A stretch of 44,727 nt of DNA from Rhizophagus sp. LPA8_4_AMF (Eukaryota; Glomeromycota; Glomeromycetes; Glomerales; Glomeraceae): assembly GCA_021464525.1 (NCBI GenBank), contig JADRCO010000189.1:1-44727 (forward strand), read 5' to 3'. The translations under genes and the position numbers were made by a program. The notes under the pieces are model-generated. The model was not told the origin of the DNA. It was given only the letters and a program-made list of their open reading frames with translations, and did no database searches. This document shows positions 21,061 to 32,600 of this stretch, piece by piece; the first letter of the stretch is position 1, and every line of letters starts with the position of its first letter.

Positions 21061-21597
21061 ATGCATTTTTTCCAATCTTTAGAAGAGGAGATTATGATAA
21101 ATATTTTCAAGTACATTGAACGTCCTATGAATTTGATTTTAACCTGTCAAAAATGGTTAAATGTCGCCAGAAGTTCTCGTGCTAAAGCTGAATGGTTGAT
21201 AACGCAACATGGTAAAATACATGCACTATTCTATGCAGTAGGATTAGGACCTACTTTTATCAACGTAGATGTGTGTGAAGTCTTGATAATGGAAAGAAAA
21301 GTTGTCATATCGGAATGTTTTATCAGAAAATTATTAGATCACTTTGGAACACTTGACCAAAAATTAATTGAACTTAAAATGGAACATAATGTCGAGCCAT
21401 TTGAATTTGGTACATCTTCTTGGGCAAGCGATTTACCTTTATCAGTATTCATTTATTTAATAACTAAAGGATACGATAATGCCAGCAGAGAATTAACTTT
21501 AAATTTAAGAGATATGGAATTATTTCATACTTGGAATATTAGTAGTGGACGTGAGAATCAATATTTAAATTTAGCAAATTTTCCTTTTATAGAATAA
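21061..21597 (+). CDS. F-box-like protein of a Rhizophagus-type family, C-terminally truncated
   Basis: 178 residues. The first 50 (SLEEEIMINIFKYIERPMNL, then LTCQKWLNVARSS) look like an F-box: a hydrophobic helix, a PxxL step and a CxxW(L) step. This would dock to the Skp1 adaptor of SCF ubiquitin ligases. The following part (AKAEWLITQHGKIHALFYAV, GLGPTFINVDVCE, FIRKLLDHFG, LIELKMEHN, SSWASDLPLSVFIYLITKGY) resembles a lineage-specific domain I recall from many R. irregularis proteins; no search was made. Those relatives are several hundred residues longer. Here the frame stops after MELFHTW and NLANFPFIE, and no continuation is recognisable downstream, so it is either a short paralogue or a truncated gene. 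There is no intron signal. Confidence 0.65.
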   Translation: MHFFQSLEEEIMINIFKYIERPMNLILTCQKWLNVARSSRAKAEWLITQHGKIHALFYAVGLGPTFINVDVCEVLIMERKVVISECFIRKLLDHFGTLDQKLIELKMEHNVEPFEFGTSSWASDLPLSVFIYLITKGYDNASRELTLNLRDMELFHTWNISSGRENQYLNLANFPFIE

Positions 21598-22860
21598 CCG
21601 TTTTTTTAAATATAGATAATAATTAAAAAATTTGGTTGTGTAACGTGAGGTATATCCGTCAAATTATTACGGTGATCGGTAGACTATCTGTAATGAACGC
21701 CGATCATTTTCGTTGGCAATTTCACGATTTTTTTGCTAAAATGATTTTTCGTATAATTAAAACTATTTTGACAAATAAGTACAATTCAAACAGACGATTA
21801 ATTAATATTAGACTCATTCGTCGATCGTTTATAAAAAAAATCTGTAATGGGAAAGAACCGTAAGTTTTAGTTGACAATTCACAATGTCGCACAATTTTCA
21901 TTACGTACATTATAATTAATATTATTAATCACCCAAGACGGTGACATATAAATTGAGGAAAAATAGAAATTTCCATACTAATAAAACAAGTTCGTAACAT
22001 ACAATTAGTCGGAAAAGGAGGGAGTGATACCGTGTGCTAAATAACCATAGTTATCTATAAATTTAATTATTAAGGAAGTCGAGGTTAATAGTTTATCAAA
22101 ACACTATACTTTTTTGTAAAGTCGGAAATTAAAATAAATACATTTAATTATTTTTTCATTAAAAACACTTATTGTTCTGTAAAAGCAAATGAAGTAAATT
22201 AACCGAACAGTAATCGTAGATCTCATTATTAATGTGATTCGACTGGTTAATTGTTTCAAAAGTATTCAAAGATACAATTTTTCAAAAATTTTTTTTTATT
22301 AGTGATTCACAAATTAATTAATAAAGGGAAATGGAGTGTGTCGTTTCTTAAAAAGTTTCATTGAGGACATAATATTAGCTGAATTTAAAAGTCAGCAAAG
22401 TGATGATTAGTTGTATCGTAATTTTGTCGACAATTCATTTTTCCAGTGCTAAGGAAAATTAGAAAGTTCTTTTATAAAAACTAACATCGAATATTTTATT
22501 ATATAAAAAGCACTATTTTTTTGCTCATCACAGCTAAATATAATAATCATAGTAAACGTCAGTATGTAAAAAGAATCCTATGTATATATTAATAATTACT
22601 TAATTAATAAAAAGATTAACAACATATGATTGCAATAATTTTGACCAACCAATTAATTATCGTAACCTTAGTAATATAATTTATGTACAGTAGTTATTTT
22701 TAGATCGAGGGACTGATCATTATCATTATAATGAAACGGAAATAATAAATTTGGAGTAACATTATAAATTATGCTATATGAGATTTTAAATACCGATATT
22801 GATTGGCGGAATTTAGGATCTAATTTTCGCTCGAAGAAATATTGAAATTTGAGCTTCAGA
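21598..22860. other. Intergenic, no gene seen
   Basis: AT-rich. A 75-codon open frame at 21636-21863 has no domain and low-complexity composition. The word AATGGAGTGTG plus TTCTTAAAAAGTTTCATT at 22330-22365 resembles 36272-36310, a possible dispersed repeat fragment. Confidence 0.5.
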
Positions 22861-22864
22861 CTTC

Positions 22865-22890
22865 ATAATATAAAAGCTCGTTTAGTTGCT
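22865..22890 (+). promoter_or_regulatory. Probable core promoter of the HMG gene at 22955
   Basis: AATATAAAAGCTCGTTTAGTTGCTTCAAG starts at about 22867, some 85 bp before the ATG; a TATA box would be TATAAAAG. The same order of words (TATAGAAAGC then GTTTAGTTGTTTCAAG) occurs in the tandem repeats upstream of the HMG gene at 39671. Confidence 0.6.
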
Positions 22891-22954
22891 TCAAGTCTTC
22901 GACTTCTTTTTTTATACTCTATTTTTAATAAGAATTTTTCTATTATATTACATT

Positions 22955-23623
22955 ATGCCTAAAACTTCTTTGAAACAAAAAATTCGCGAGCGTGTTACTT
23001 CATTGGTCAATGCAAACAATATCGAATATGATATTAGTGGGCCCAACTCTAACAATTCTCTCTTTAATATCAAGCCATCTTTCCCTTCAACCTTAACGAT
23101 TAATGAATTAATCAAAAACTCCAACACAAATAATAAACCAAAATACTTGCCAAACGCTTTTATTGCATATAGAATGGCGTTAATAAAAGAATATCGTATT
23201 AAAAATTGGAAATTACCACCTATGCGTGAAGTTTCTAAAATCGCGAAGAATTCTTGGAATATGGAACCAAAGAACGTAAAAGATTTTTATGAGTCGCTAG
23301 TTAAAGATGCGAAATCAATTTATAAGCAGAATAACATTCAAATTATTTTAGATAAACATATGAATAGTTGTGCTGAAAATAATCAAGAAAGCAACGACAT
23401 AAAATTTTGCACAGAAAAGGAAAATAAAGAACATGTTGAAATTCAACTTGATAATAATAAAATTAATTATCCTAGTGTCGGTTCAACTGACGTTTCCTTA
23501 ATAAATTCTTCGAATTTTAACCCTTCATATGATAATAATTTAACACCTATTGCACTTAATGATCGAGAATATATTAGTTTATTAGAACAAACAATTGATC
23601 ATTTACTTTGGTTAGACGAATAA
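22955..23623 (+). CDS. MATA-HMG-like HMG-box protein (222 aa)
   Basis: A single-exon HMG-box gene on the plus strand. An in-frame ATG exists 69 bp earlier, at 22886, but MPKTSLKQKIRERVTS at 22955 matches the N-terminus of all paralogues. The extra codons would also overlap the probable 5' UTR and give a hydrophobic leader unlike any sister gene, so 22955 is chosen. FPSTLTINELIKN lies at about residues 43-55 and the HMG box at about 64-130 (PNAFIAYRMALIKEYR, VSKIAKNSWNMEP, VKDFYESLVKDAKSIY). The linker is Asn-rich, and the end is NDREYISLLEQTIDHLL. Unlike the array at 4-15 kb, its non-coding flanks are not recognisably shared, so it is an older or transposed copy. Confidence 0.9.
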   Translation: MPKTSLKQKIRERVTSLVNANNIEYDISGPNSNNSLFNIKPSFPSTLTINELIKNSNTNNKPKYLPNAFIAYRMALIKEYRIKNWKLPPMREVSKIAKNSWNMEPKNVKDFYESLVKDAKSIYKQNNIQIILDKHMNSCAENNQESNDIKFCTEKENKEHVEIQLDNNKINYPSVGSTDVSLINSSNFNPSYDNNLTPIALNDREYISLLEQTIDHLLWLDE

Positions 23624-25395
23624 ATTCGTTTACACAAAATTCATTATTATGAGCATTTCTATTTAAGTCAAATGATATGTAGGAATTCCTTATGAAGTTT
23701 ATTATATTTCGCAAATATTTGCGCATTTTTATGCTTATTAACCATAGTTTTTACAGGTTTTTAATTTTTTTTTCAATTTCGTTTTAAATTCTCAATGATT
23801 TTTTGTAATGGCACAAGCGGTACTAGACCAGCTTTATCAAAAAAATAACTTTTAGGGTAAATAAAGATAACCGATTGTAAGTCTTATAGTAATGTGTATG
23901 TAGTATGACAGTAACTGCATAGTGAAAATATAGTAAATATGCAGTTAATGCGTATTAAAAAATTAAGTTTCTTAAAATATTCCTAATATTCCTATATATT
24001 AATAATTGATTTTCCTGCTATTACATAGATCTATGTAATAAATTACAAGCTAACTGACACCCTAATACGATTAAAATAAACTTAGAATATACTTAAAATT
24101 TTTTAAAATATACTTAAAATATACTTTTTAGTATATTTGGGCTTTATTGGCATTTAAGTTAATAATTATATTGAAATGGTTTTTTCTTCACATTATCTTT
24201 ATATTATCATTTATAATTCGCTGAGAGACATCGCTGTAATATCATGCTATTTATAATGGTCGAAAAAAGTCTTTGGAAAAATTTTATTCCCCCTAATATT
24301 TAGCCAATAAATGACCTATAAAACTTATTAAAAATTTACGAGATTTATATGTAACCAGCTATGAAGAATGTTTTTGTCTTTACATAAAAATCAAAGTGAT
24401 GATCAAACAGGATATGTAATTTCTCAATAAATTTCGTGTTATAATGTATTAAATACAATCAACTGAAATTTTAATGGGTTTTCTATTTATTAAAAATTTT
24501 AATTTTAATTTAATTTCGTAAATCGTAATCGATGTACTATATAAATTTATTCTAACAGAGAGGTAGTACGGCATGTGGTCTGTTACTAACGTATTTTTGT
24601 AACTTATTGGTTATACAATAAAGGATATATCTGCAAATTTTCATATATCACTGACATTTGTTCGTAATAAAATATTTTCCGGGAACTTTTTCGACGTCAA
24701 ACTCTGGTTTTATATTGCCGATCACTAGTAACAGTAATATTCGGATGCATGAACGGATATGGATGATTGGTTCGTTTCACAATTTACTGACAAACGTTTT
24801 GCCGCCGACAGGATATTCATCGAAAAAAGTTTTAATTTCACCGAGTCGTTCATAATATTTAATTGAATCTATATAATTAAAAAAATTCGCGTGTAACCAA
24901 ATCTGTTTCATGTTGATTTATACTAATTAAGTAATTTTTTTTTTAATTCCCGATAACATTAATAGTAATAAACAATTAACTTATTAATAATTGTATTTTA
25001 GTAAGATTTTTTTTATAACAATAGATTATGTTTAATGAGATTTTTTGATGATAATGGATATAATAAATTTTATTTTTTTTAATCAGAATATTTAACAATA
25101 TATTTTTGTAAATATAATTTATATCATTCTAATATGTTTATACTGTAAATATAGTTTATATTATTCTAATATAAACATATTATAAATATAATTCCCATAT
25201 ACACATCAGGAAATTTCAGGGTATTCAATATTGTGCAAAAATTTAAATTACTCAAAATTTATTTTATACAAAATTTGAGCAAAAATTTGCAATATTTATA
25301 TTAAATAAACAAAAATTGTGTATTTTCAGGGTGCGCAAATCAGCACAAAAATTTTGCATATCTTTTGCACGCAAAAATATTTCCTGTCTGACTCA
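23624..25395. other. Intergenic, no gene seen
   Basis: Very AT-rich. The word TATACTTAAAAT recurs at 24090-24125. The part 25120-25200 is an imperfect repetition of TGTAAATATAATTTATATTATTCTAATAT. The part 25205-25370 repeats TTTCAGGGT plus GCAAAAATTT. The open frame at 24658-24855 has no domain. Confidence 0.5.
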
Positions 25396-25396
25396 T

Positions 25397-25737
25397 TTCA
25401 CCGACAATCATTTTACCGACAATCATTCAATCATTTCACCGACAATCATTTTATCGACAATCATTCAATTCATTTTACGACAATCATTCAAGACAATCAT
25501 TTTACCTCAATCATTTCACCGACAATCATTTTACCGACAATCATTCAATCATTTCACCGACAGTTTTGAAATCCTAACCCACTTACCCTAACTTTACCAT
25601 AACCTTACCCTAACCCTAGCTCTAACCCTAATTCCTTACCTAATCCTAATCCTAACCCTAATTTTCCTACCTAACCCTAACTCTTGTCTAACTCTTGTCT
25701 AACTCTAATTCTAAATTCCCTTGTCGGTGAAATGAAT
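25397..25737. mobile_element. Element with TTTCACCGACAATCAT tandem arm and telomere-like core
   Basis: About ten variants of ATTTCACCGACAATC / ATTTTACCGACAATC lie in tandem at 25397-25563. The inverse, CTTGTCGGTGAAATGAATG, closes the structure at about 25718-25737, so the ends read CTCATTTCACCGACAA and TTCATTTCACCGACAA inward. The stretch between is telomere-like. It resembles in style the other MITEs here (self-made subterminal repeats), but no target duplication was found. Confidence 0.5.
25575..25700. repeat. Degenerate interstitial telomere-like repeats (CCCTAA)n
   Basis: About 15 imperfect units (CTTACCCTAACTTTACC, CCCTAACCCTAGC, CCTAATCCTAACCCTAA). The C-rich strand is on top, the orientation of a left chromosome end. 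The units are too degenerate to be a functional telomere. Confidence 0.75.
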
Positions 25738-26013
25738 GCGACCTATATATTGTACTATTATATAATTTATATGTATTTATTATTAACTATTGTAAACTCC
25801 TACTATTTACCATCTATTAGTACATACGCTTTATCGTAACTGCTCGTGATGTTATTCACTCTTTTGGTGTACCTTCCCTTGGTCTTAAACTTGATACTAT
25901 AATATAATATCTAATTTTTCTAAATATAAATCAGAAATTTCTTTCAATGTACAAAATTAATTATATTGATTTAATTTAGTTCATTGGTGCAAAGCAACGG
26001 ATGACTGCTAATA

Positions 26014-26204
26014 TTTTTATTATCGCCGTTTTCAAAATAGTGTAGTAAGGGCATATATTCAAGTGAAAAAGATTACCAGTAATCATATTGGTAATCGCCT
26101 GGTAATCACCTGGTAATCACGGTAATCATATAGTAATCTGGTAATCTTTTTTTTTATTCAAATTTGCTCTACTACATTATTTTGAAAACGGCGATAATAA
26201 AAAA
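26014..26204. mobile_element. Palindromic MITE with ~65-bp inverted arms
   Basis: The left arm TTTTTATTATCGCCGTTTTC, then AAAATAGTGTAGTA, is the inverse of the right arm (TACTACATTATTTTGAAAAC, then GGCGATAATAAAAA), with one or two mismatches. Inside are direct repeats of GGTAATCA (six or so, 26075-26140). At about 190 bp it has no coding capacity. The superfamily is unclear because the target duplication is obscured by A/T runs. Confidence 0.75.
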
Positions 26205-26519
26205 AACCCCATACTTAGATTCTAAATCCCGAAATTCATAATTTGTACTTCAAACATGTGGCTGGTTGTTTCACTTTAATAAAATATACTAGTGGTTTTT
26301 TCAGAAATTTACATTTTAGTATAAATCTAATAGAAAATCACCTTTTGATCATCCTACTGTATATGTGACATAATATATGCGGATTAAGAAAGTAATGAAG
26401 GTTGAATTTCGGGATTTCGACATCGGGTTTTCGTACCAGACCATTAGGATATTAAAAATATAATTAATAATATTTTTTTTAACAAAAACTTATATCTAAT
26501 TTATTATGATATAACATGT

Positions 26520-26595
26520 ATGTCGGTGAGATGGATCTTGTCAGCGAAACATTTACCAGTAAAACGTTTATCGGTGAAATGATTGTCATGATAGG
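26520..26595. repeat. Fragment of CGGTGAAATG-type subterminal repeats
   Basis: TGTCGGTGAGATGGATC, TCAGCGAAACATTTACC and TATCGGTGAAATGATTGTC are inverse relatives of the units at 25397-25563. It is probably a broken arm of a second element of that family. A smaller scrap (GGTCGGTGAAATGTATC) is at about 34197-34215. Confidence 0.5.
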
Positions 26596-27257
26596 TATGC
26601 GATCTGGATAGCCGTAGATAATCCGTCACGGATTGAAAACACAAATTTATTCAACATCCTATTACAGCAATATCCATAATATACGGGACGCATGGAAATT
26701 TTTTGCCAAGAACTCGTTGGGTGTCAAGTTGTCGGGTTGTCGGCTATCTAATTAATTCATCGAGTATACCGGCTAACAGATATCGACATATTGCTGTAAA
26801 TTGTACCGTATATCCGATTATGGGCCGAAGTTAATCGGCGGAACATGTTGGCATTGAAAAATCACGTGACTCCGTCAGCTGATCCGACTGTAATTGGGCT
26901 TGCGAAGGGCATGTGGGCTACCTTCGTCTGTCAGCAGGGCACCTTACGTTTTGCCACCAGAGTGAAGTTGTCTTTAGGCGACTTGACTTGGTTTACAGTT
27001 TATTTTTGTATTACTTTTGATTCTATTATATAGTTTCTTTGTAAACTTTACTGGAACTTTCTTTACTCTGAGAAGTAAAAATAAAAATAAAAATAAATTA
27101 TATACCGACTGTATACCAACGTATAATAACGGATGACGAATTATATGTCAGATTAATCCAGATTTATTCGCGACGGATACATTCAAAAAATTATCCGTTA
27201 TCTGGTTTCGGATCTGATTTAAGACGAGGATTTCGGATTGCATCTCTAGTAAGTAGT
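26595..27257. mobile_element. hAT-like relic, interrupted by a short retroposon
   Basis: The right end reads inward TAGAGATGCAATCCGAAATCC; the left has TAGGTATGCGATCTGGAT. Subterminal words are GATAATCCGTCACGG and TTATCCGTTATCTGG. Internal sequence (TTAATCGGCGGAACATG, AATCACGTGACTCC) recurs inverted at 41655-41710, which shows a common family. No clean 8-bp duplication remains. A 212-bp retroposon sits at 26893-27104. Confidence 0.55.
26893..27104 (+). mobile_element. Short non-LTR retroposon with (TAAAAA)n tail
   Basis: A tail of TAAAAATAAAAATAAAAA-type repeats ends at about 27097. CCGACTGTA precedes the insert (26884-26892) and follows it (27105-27113) as a 9-bp target duplication. The body (GCGAAGGGCATGTGGGC, CAGCAGGGCACCTTACG) is GC-richer than the surroundings. 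It could be a SINE or a 5'-truncated LINE; no clear pol III B box is seen. Confidence 0.65.
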
Positions 27258-27259
27258 AA

Positions 27260-27655
27260 TTACCAGTTTGTATGCGTCTAATTAAAATAAAAAATTTTTT
27301 TATTTTACTTTGAAACTAACTATTATTATATTTTATGTAATAATCATTTAATTTAAAATTATACAGTACTATATGTTTTTTGTAGATATTGGAGTTTTAA
27401 TGTCGTTTTAGTATATTGTTTTATTTTCCATGTATCGTATATATTTTTTCTTTTTATTGTTTTTAGCTGGTCCTTTAGATAAAATTGGTTAGTTATAAAG
27501 GCGCCTGTTTTTGGACAGGTGTCTTTAGAGGTTTCTAAAATATAATGTAATCTTTACTCATTTTTTTTAAAATTTTTTTTTTTTGGGGGGAATGAAAGCA
27601 TTTATCTTTATTAACCATAAAATCGTAAAATACAATTTAACGTTAAATAATTAAT
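27260..27655. other. Intergenic, no gene seen
   Basis: AT-rich. A small hairpin AAGGCGCCTGTTTTTGGACAGGTGTCTTTAG-like region lies at about 27497-27528, and a T/G run at 27560-27588. No gene is visible. Confidence 0.45.
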
Positions 27656-27980
27656 TCGTGACGATTATCTCGTGATCCAGTAATCCAATTTCGATGAACA
27701 TTTTTATGTCGTGTAGCCCTCCACACCCTTTACAAAATAAAAAAAAAAGATCGTCGAAATTGGACCAATAGATCGCGGGATAATTGCAAAAACGATTTTT
27801 TTCGGAACGTGGCTAGATTCCTCACGATATTCTCCGAAAAAATCGGTTTTGTAATTATCTCACGATCTATTGGTCCAATTTTAATGATCTTTTTTTTTTG
27901 CAAAGGGCGTAGAGAGCTACACGACAAAAAATTGTTCATCGAAATTGGATTACTGGGTCACGAGATAATCGCAAAAACAC
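27655..27980. mobile_element. Fold-back element with nested ~140-bp inverted arms
   Basis: CGATTATCTCGTGATCCAG, TAATCCAATTTCGATGAAC and GTCGTGTAGC on the left pair with GCTACACGAC, GTTCATCGAAATTGGATTA and CTGGGTCACGAGATAATCG on the right. An inner pair (AAATTGGACCAATAGATCG; GATCTATTGGTCCAATTTT) surrounds the loop near 27815. The arms themselves look like a tandem duplication of one word set, because CGAGATAATCGCAAAAA also resembles the inner CGGGATAATTGCAAAAA. No protein is encoded. Confidence 0.75.
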
Positions 27981-29600
27981 ATTTTTTTATTTGCCCCGAA
28001 TTTGAATAGTGACTTTCACTACTTGTTATACGGATCACGAATTAATACTATAAATACATCAGAAATAACTGCTCTAAGTGGCGTAGTTATACTGTTCAAC
28101 TCTTCCGAACAACCGCTGTGCAATGGTTGAACGGGTAACCTTGTGCATGTTACTATGACTCTAAAACAAAACAACTACTTGAGGAAAGCAAGATCACAAA
28201 ACCCCATCTAGGCCTTAAATTTTAAATTATTAATCCTCCCAGTACTATACCCACAAGTGAAGTAAACCCTTCCTTCGGCGAAATCTGCAGTCTCATTAAT
28301 AATTCTCGCGCAAGATGCACCTCACTTCAAGCAAACGTCACGGTGCGGGCCAGCTGCGGCCCATGTCACATGATCTTTGTGTGATTGGCGGCTATACTTG
28401 ATATCAGCCTTCCTACCACGGGTAAGCCACCACCACCTTAAGGTGACAATTTTATTTTAAGAATTAATAGCGCGTTTCTTTACTAATATGTAAGAGCACT
28501 AACACGCGAAAATGACCGGTAACAAATAAAACAACTGACGAATAAGTTATCGCCTACTCGAAAAAAATAACGTGGCCGGGATGAATATGTTTCACAGTTA
28601 CGTGATAGTGAAAATTTTGATGGTTGTTCCAATTTATAATAAAAATCTAGATGGTTTGTATTCATAACGATTATATTTTTATATTATTTATATCAATATT
28701 CGTCCTTATTGGTAAATATTTTCTTAAAAAAAAAAAAAAAAGAATCAACGGGTATATAAATAAACTAATCTTTGAATTGTTGATTTCGGCTGGATTTTTT
28801 ATTATATTCCAGAGATTATCTACAAATGTTATTCTACTAATTTGTAGCATGTATAGATCATTATAAGATAATAGCTAAAATGCTAAATTATTATAAATAA
28901 CTAATGAAATAGTAAAGCAGATATACACATTTTACCTAACAGTTTAAAAAGCGTGAATAAGTTTAGCTACCGAAGCTCCTATGAACAAAATAAATATTAC
29001 TAACCATTTAGATAGTTATTTAATAAATCTTCAATTTTGATTTCAATGGTTATTAACTGCAAAATTTAAATGGATATTGTTATCGAAATGGAATTGGAAC
29101 TGACTATAATCACTCGTGAAAATTATTCTTACAAAAATTTTCATCTTTATAATAATATTATCTAAAGGTTGTAAAATAAATCATATGATCATATGATTTA
29201 TCTTAGAGGCTGTGGTTAAGAACCTTATATGGTTATATCCCTCTCAGCTTAGCTTATCAGTGTTGTGCAATCCATTAATTAACGTGGCGCAATGGGAATT
29301 TTTAAAAGACACCAATCAAAATTTAACATTTCACTACAGTATAGCTAAATAAATTTTTAAATAACACCAACCAAAATCAAACAACAAATCAAAAAATATA
29401 TGTATATATAAGTTATCACAGCCAAATTTTTTCCAGGAAAAAATAATAATAAACTTTAATAACTTTAAATCTCCTCATAATAACATAATATCATGAAAAG
29501 AAAAGTTTGAGAAAAATATTTACTGAAAACATAAAATTATATTCCAATCAGTTATAAATATCAACAAATAATATTGACATTCATAATGAACGTGGTTTCT
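27981..29600. other. Intergenic, with GC-richer patch
   Basis: At 28290-28445 the sequence is markedly less AT-rich (CGGTGCGGGCCAGCTGCGGCC; CCACCACCACCTTAAGGTGA) and may be an old element fragment; nothing is recognisable. Open frames at 28483-28866 lack domains. A perfect palindrome at 29176-29201 is listed separately. Confidence 0.45.
29176..29201. repeat. Perfect 26-bp palindrome
   Basis: The sequence ATAAATCATATGA followed by its exact inverse TCATATGATTTAT, with no loop. It could form a cruciform or be a dimer-binding operator; it could also be chance in AT-rich DNA. Confidence 0.85.
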
Positions 29601-29647
29601 TAACAATTATTGTTTTATAAATGATTATACAGTAATTAAGATAAAAA

Positions 29648-32600
29648 ATGATGGAGTTTGATAAGATACATCTTACATTAAACTATGCAATGGGTTTTGA
29701 ATACAATAGTATGAAAGTAGTTATTAATAGATATGCAAAGGGAAATAACAGATATCAAGCCAAAAATTTATCTGAAAAAATATATATACCAGATGAGGTA
29801 GTAGGTGGGGATGAAAGTGAAGATGAATGGGGACATTTTCAGTTAACAAAATAATTAACACCATTTTTTGTTAATTTAAATACAAAAAAAAAATACATAT
29901 GGATGATACAACATGGACAAATAGAAATTTCATTCAAAAACTGAATAAATACATGTCTAAATCAAATATGAATATTAGCAACTAACAAATGGTTAATCAA
30001 AACGTTGCTAATAAAAAAAAACTTCTTAATACCTAACATGAAATCCGAATCCCAATTAATTAGGGACGGAAACAAACTAGCCTTATAATCTATAAAGTAA
30101 AGCCCAAATGTGCAGCACAAATAGGCTGGGATAGATATGTTAAGTATGCTAAATATAGCATTAAATAATGTGTCATATGTTCAATCATGCAATACCTGTC
30201 AGAGAAGGTAACAACCATTGAAACAAATTATTGCACCAAATAAAAATGGGGAACCTTTTGATTGAATTGGGTTGGATATCATGGAACCTCACCATTAACT
30301 CGGTAAATCCTGGTACTTCTGTTTAAAATCTAATATCGTAATTAGTGATCATTCCACTATTCTCCATTCTCCACTTCACGCTATCACTATGAGTATAGTC
30401 AATCCATCTCAAACTAATAGTAAGAAACACCGCCGTTGATTTTTTGGTCTTGCCCATAAAAATAAAAATATTACGAAGGGCTTATTGGCGGAAAAAATGG
30501 AAAATTTTAAAAAATCAAACAGGTTTTAAAACCGTATAACATTCAATACAATGAAAAACTTAATATTACTAGACAAGTCAACAAAAATTAAACATGAGTT
30601 ATCTTATAAAGAACTTCTTTCTACAAGAAAAACAGATATAATAAAAATTTTCCTCAATCTGACACTTTAAAATCACCTCCTCAATATAACTATTATAATC
30701 CTAATGTTCCACCACCCACGGTGATGATAACAATAATGGCCTAAAACTTATCGTTCATTAGGATATTGAAGTTGAAAAATCTCCAATAAAGAAGATAACA
30801 GTTAATTAAGAAACAATAATAACAAATAAGAAAGAAAACAAATATAACAAAAAAAGACGTGATTATGATAATAATAGGTTTGACAAAAAAAGCCAAGATT
30901 ACTTTTGACAACAAGGATAGATATGACGCCTTTCTAAAAATGGAATTGATTATTCCAGAAAAAAAGGAAGATTCAGAGAAAATGGACAGAAAAACTTTTG
31001 TTTGACAACAAAGAAATGTGGTGCATACTTACACTGAATAATTAGTTAATTGGATTTTATACAAACAAACTTTCTGTAATAAATTAATAGTAATAAAACT
31101 AGTCCTCAATGTATAACATGCATATGAATAATTTAGTAAATAATCATTTTCCACTTTATGAACATCTCACCAACCTTCTATAACAACATCCCCGAAGAAA
31201 CAAGTTAACACATTTGCGCTGAGAAGAAATGAATCGGCTTTAAAATCTATTTCTAATCTAAGAATAGGTTCGATAATTATAGATGATACACAAGAATTTG
31301 ACGACTCTAACAAGAAAAATTCTCTATAATCCTGAAATAATGTCAATATCAAAGTATATTGTAACGTTGTAACTATAATTATGATTTTATTTAACTATTT
31401 TGAAAGCTATCATGAAAATAGACTAAACTAATTATATTTATTATTACTACTATTATAGCTATTATAGCCAAAAGTAAAAAAACATTCTTCTAGATTGTAG
31501 TTTTTGAGATTTTTTTTTATGGATTACATTGGTTATTGCACATTGTTTCTAATGTTAATGTTTTAAAACTCATGGATGATGATATCATAATAATGCAATT
31601 GTCAGTTTAATCTAAGTCAAAGCAGATAAAATTTCTTCTGAATTATTGATGAGGACTATAGGATATATAGCTTCTGGTCCAACAATAGCTATTTTAAAAT
31701 TAATATTGATGGTATAATAATCATTTTATAATTAATATTGATGGTATAATAATCATTTTATAATATGATTTTATTTTTTAGTTATCAGTTCTAATTTTGT
31801 TATTATTAGTATCATATTAAATCAAAGTACAATGCCTCTATTCTTTTAAAATTCATTGGCTTGTTAACTGTCCCAAAATACTCAAGCAATATCAAGGATA
31901 TTGCATTAACTGTTGGAAATCCACGAAGGATTAAAAGCGCCAATAGAAAATATCAGTCCTACAGTTTTGTAATATTATAAGTACAAAAAAGTTAGTTATT
32001 TAGTTGAAATATATATATATAGTCAACTGGTTCTTGATCAAAAATATGATAATCTTTCAGAATATGAGATTGAAAAAGAATGCATTCTTTCCACTCATTC
32101 TGAAATAAATGAGTTATTAGAGAAACATATGCATACTGTATTTAGATTTTTGTCTTTTATCAGTTTCTTACTTCAAAAGAATCCTTGCAAGCCAATTGTT
32201 TATATTCTTCAAAAATTTAATATTGCAACAAAAAGGTTTGTAAAATATACACAATAGTTATTCTTAAATCTTACAGTATTAGATTTTAATACTCATTTTA
32301 TATTATTTAGCTTTTAGCAATGGCTATGATTATGGAGCAAATATGAATGCTATATTTAAAAAAATTATCTTCATAGTTGCTTAAAAAAAATATTAATTTT
32401 GATCCAAGTAACCAATATATTTGATAGTTTTTTGCTAACATTATTAACTTGATGGCTGAAAAGGTGCTTGAAAGTTTTTAACTTGGATAATTTTGACAAA
32501 ATCGAGAGAAGTCAAGAGATAGAAAAAGAAGAATCTGTAAAACATTAACTATTATATAAAAATGAGTTTACAACTAAATTTATGAAAATTAGTGGTTAAA

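Noticed and set aside
22886-22954. Upstream ATG extending the HMG protein by 23 hydrophobic residues, as if a signal or membrane segment
   Set aside because: All paralogues begin at MPK, and the extension would overlap the probable transcription start just after the TATA-like word; a membrane segment makes no sense on an HMG protein.
25316-25591. Overlapping frames with repeated HFTDN / FHRQSFY residues, as if a repeat protein
   Set aside because: They are translations of the 12-16-bp DNA repeat in two frames; no start context or conserved non-repeat part exists.
25575-25700. True chromosome end
   Set aside because: The repeats are degenerate and ordinary sequence continues on both sides.
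28320-28445. Possible tRNA-like or SINE sequence in the GC-richer patch
   Set aside because: No A and B boxes at proper spacing, no cloverleaf, no tail and no target duplication could be found.
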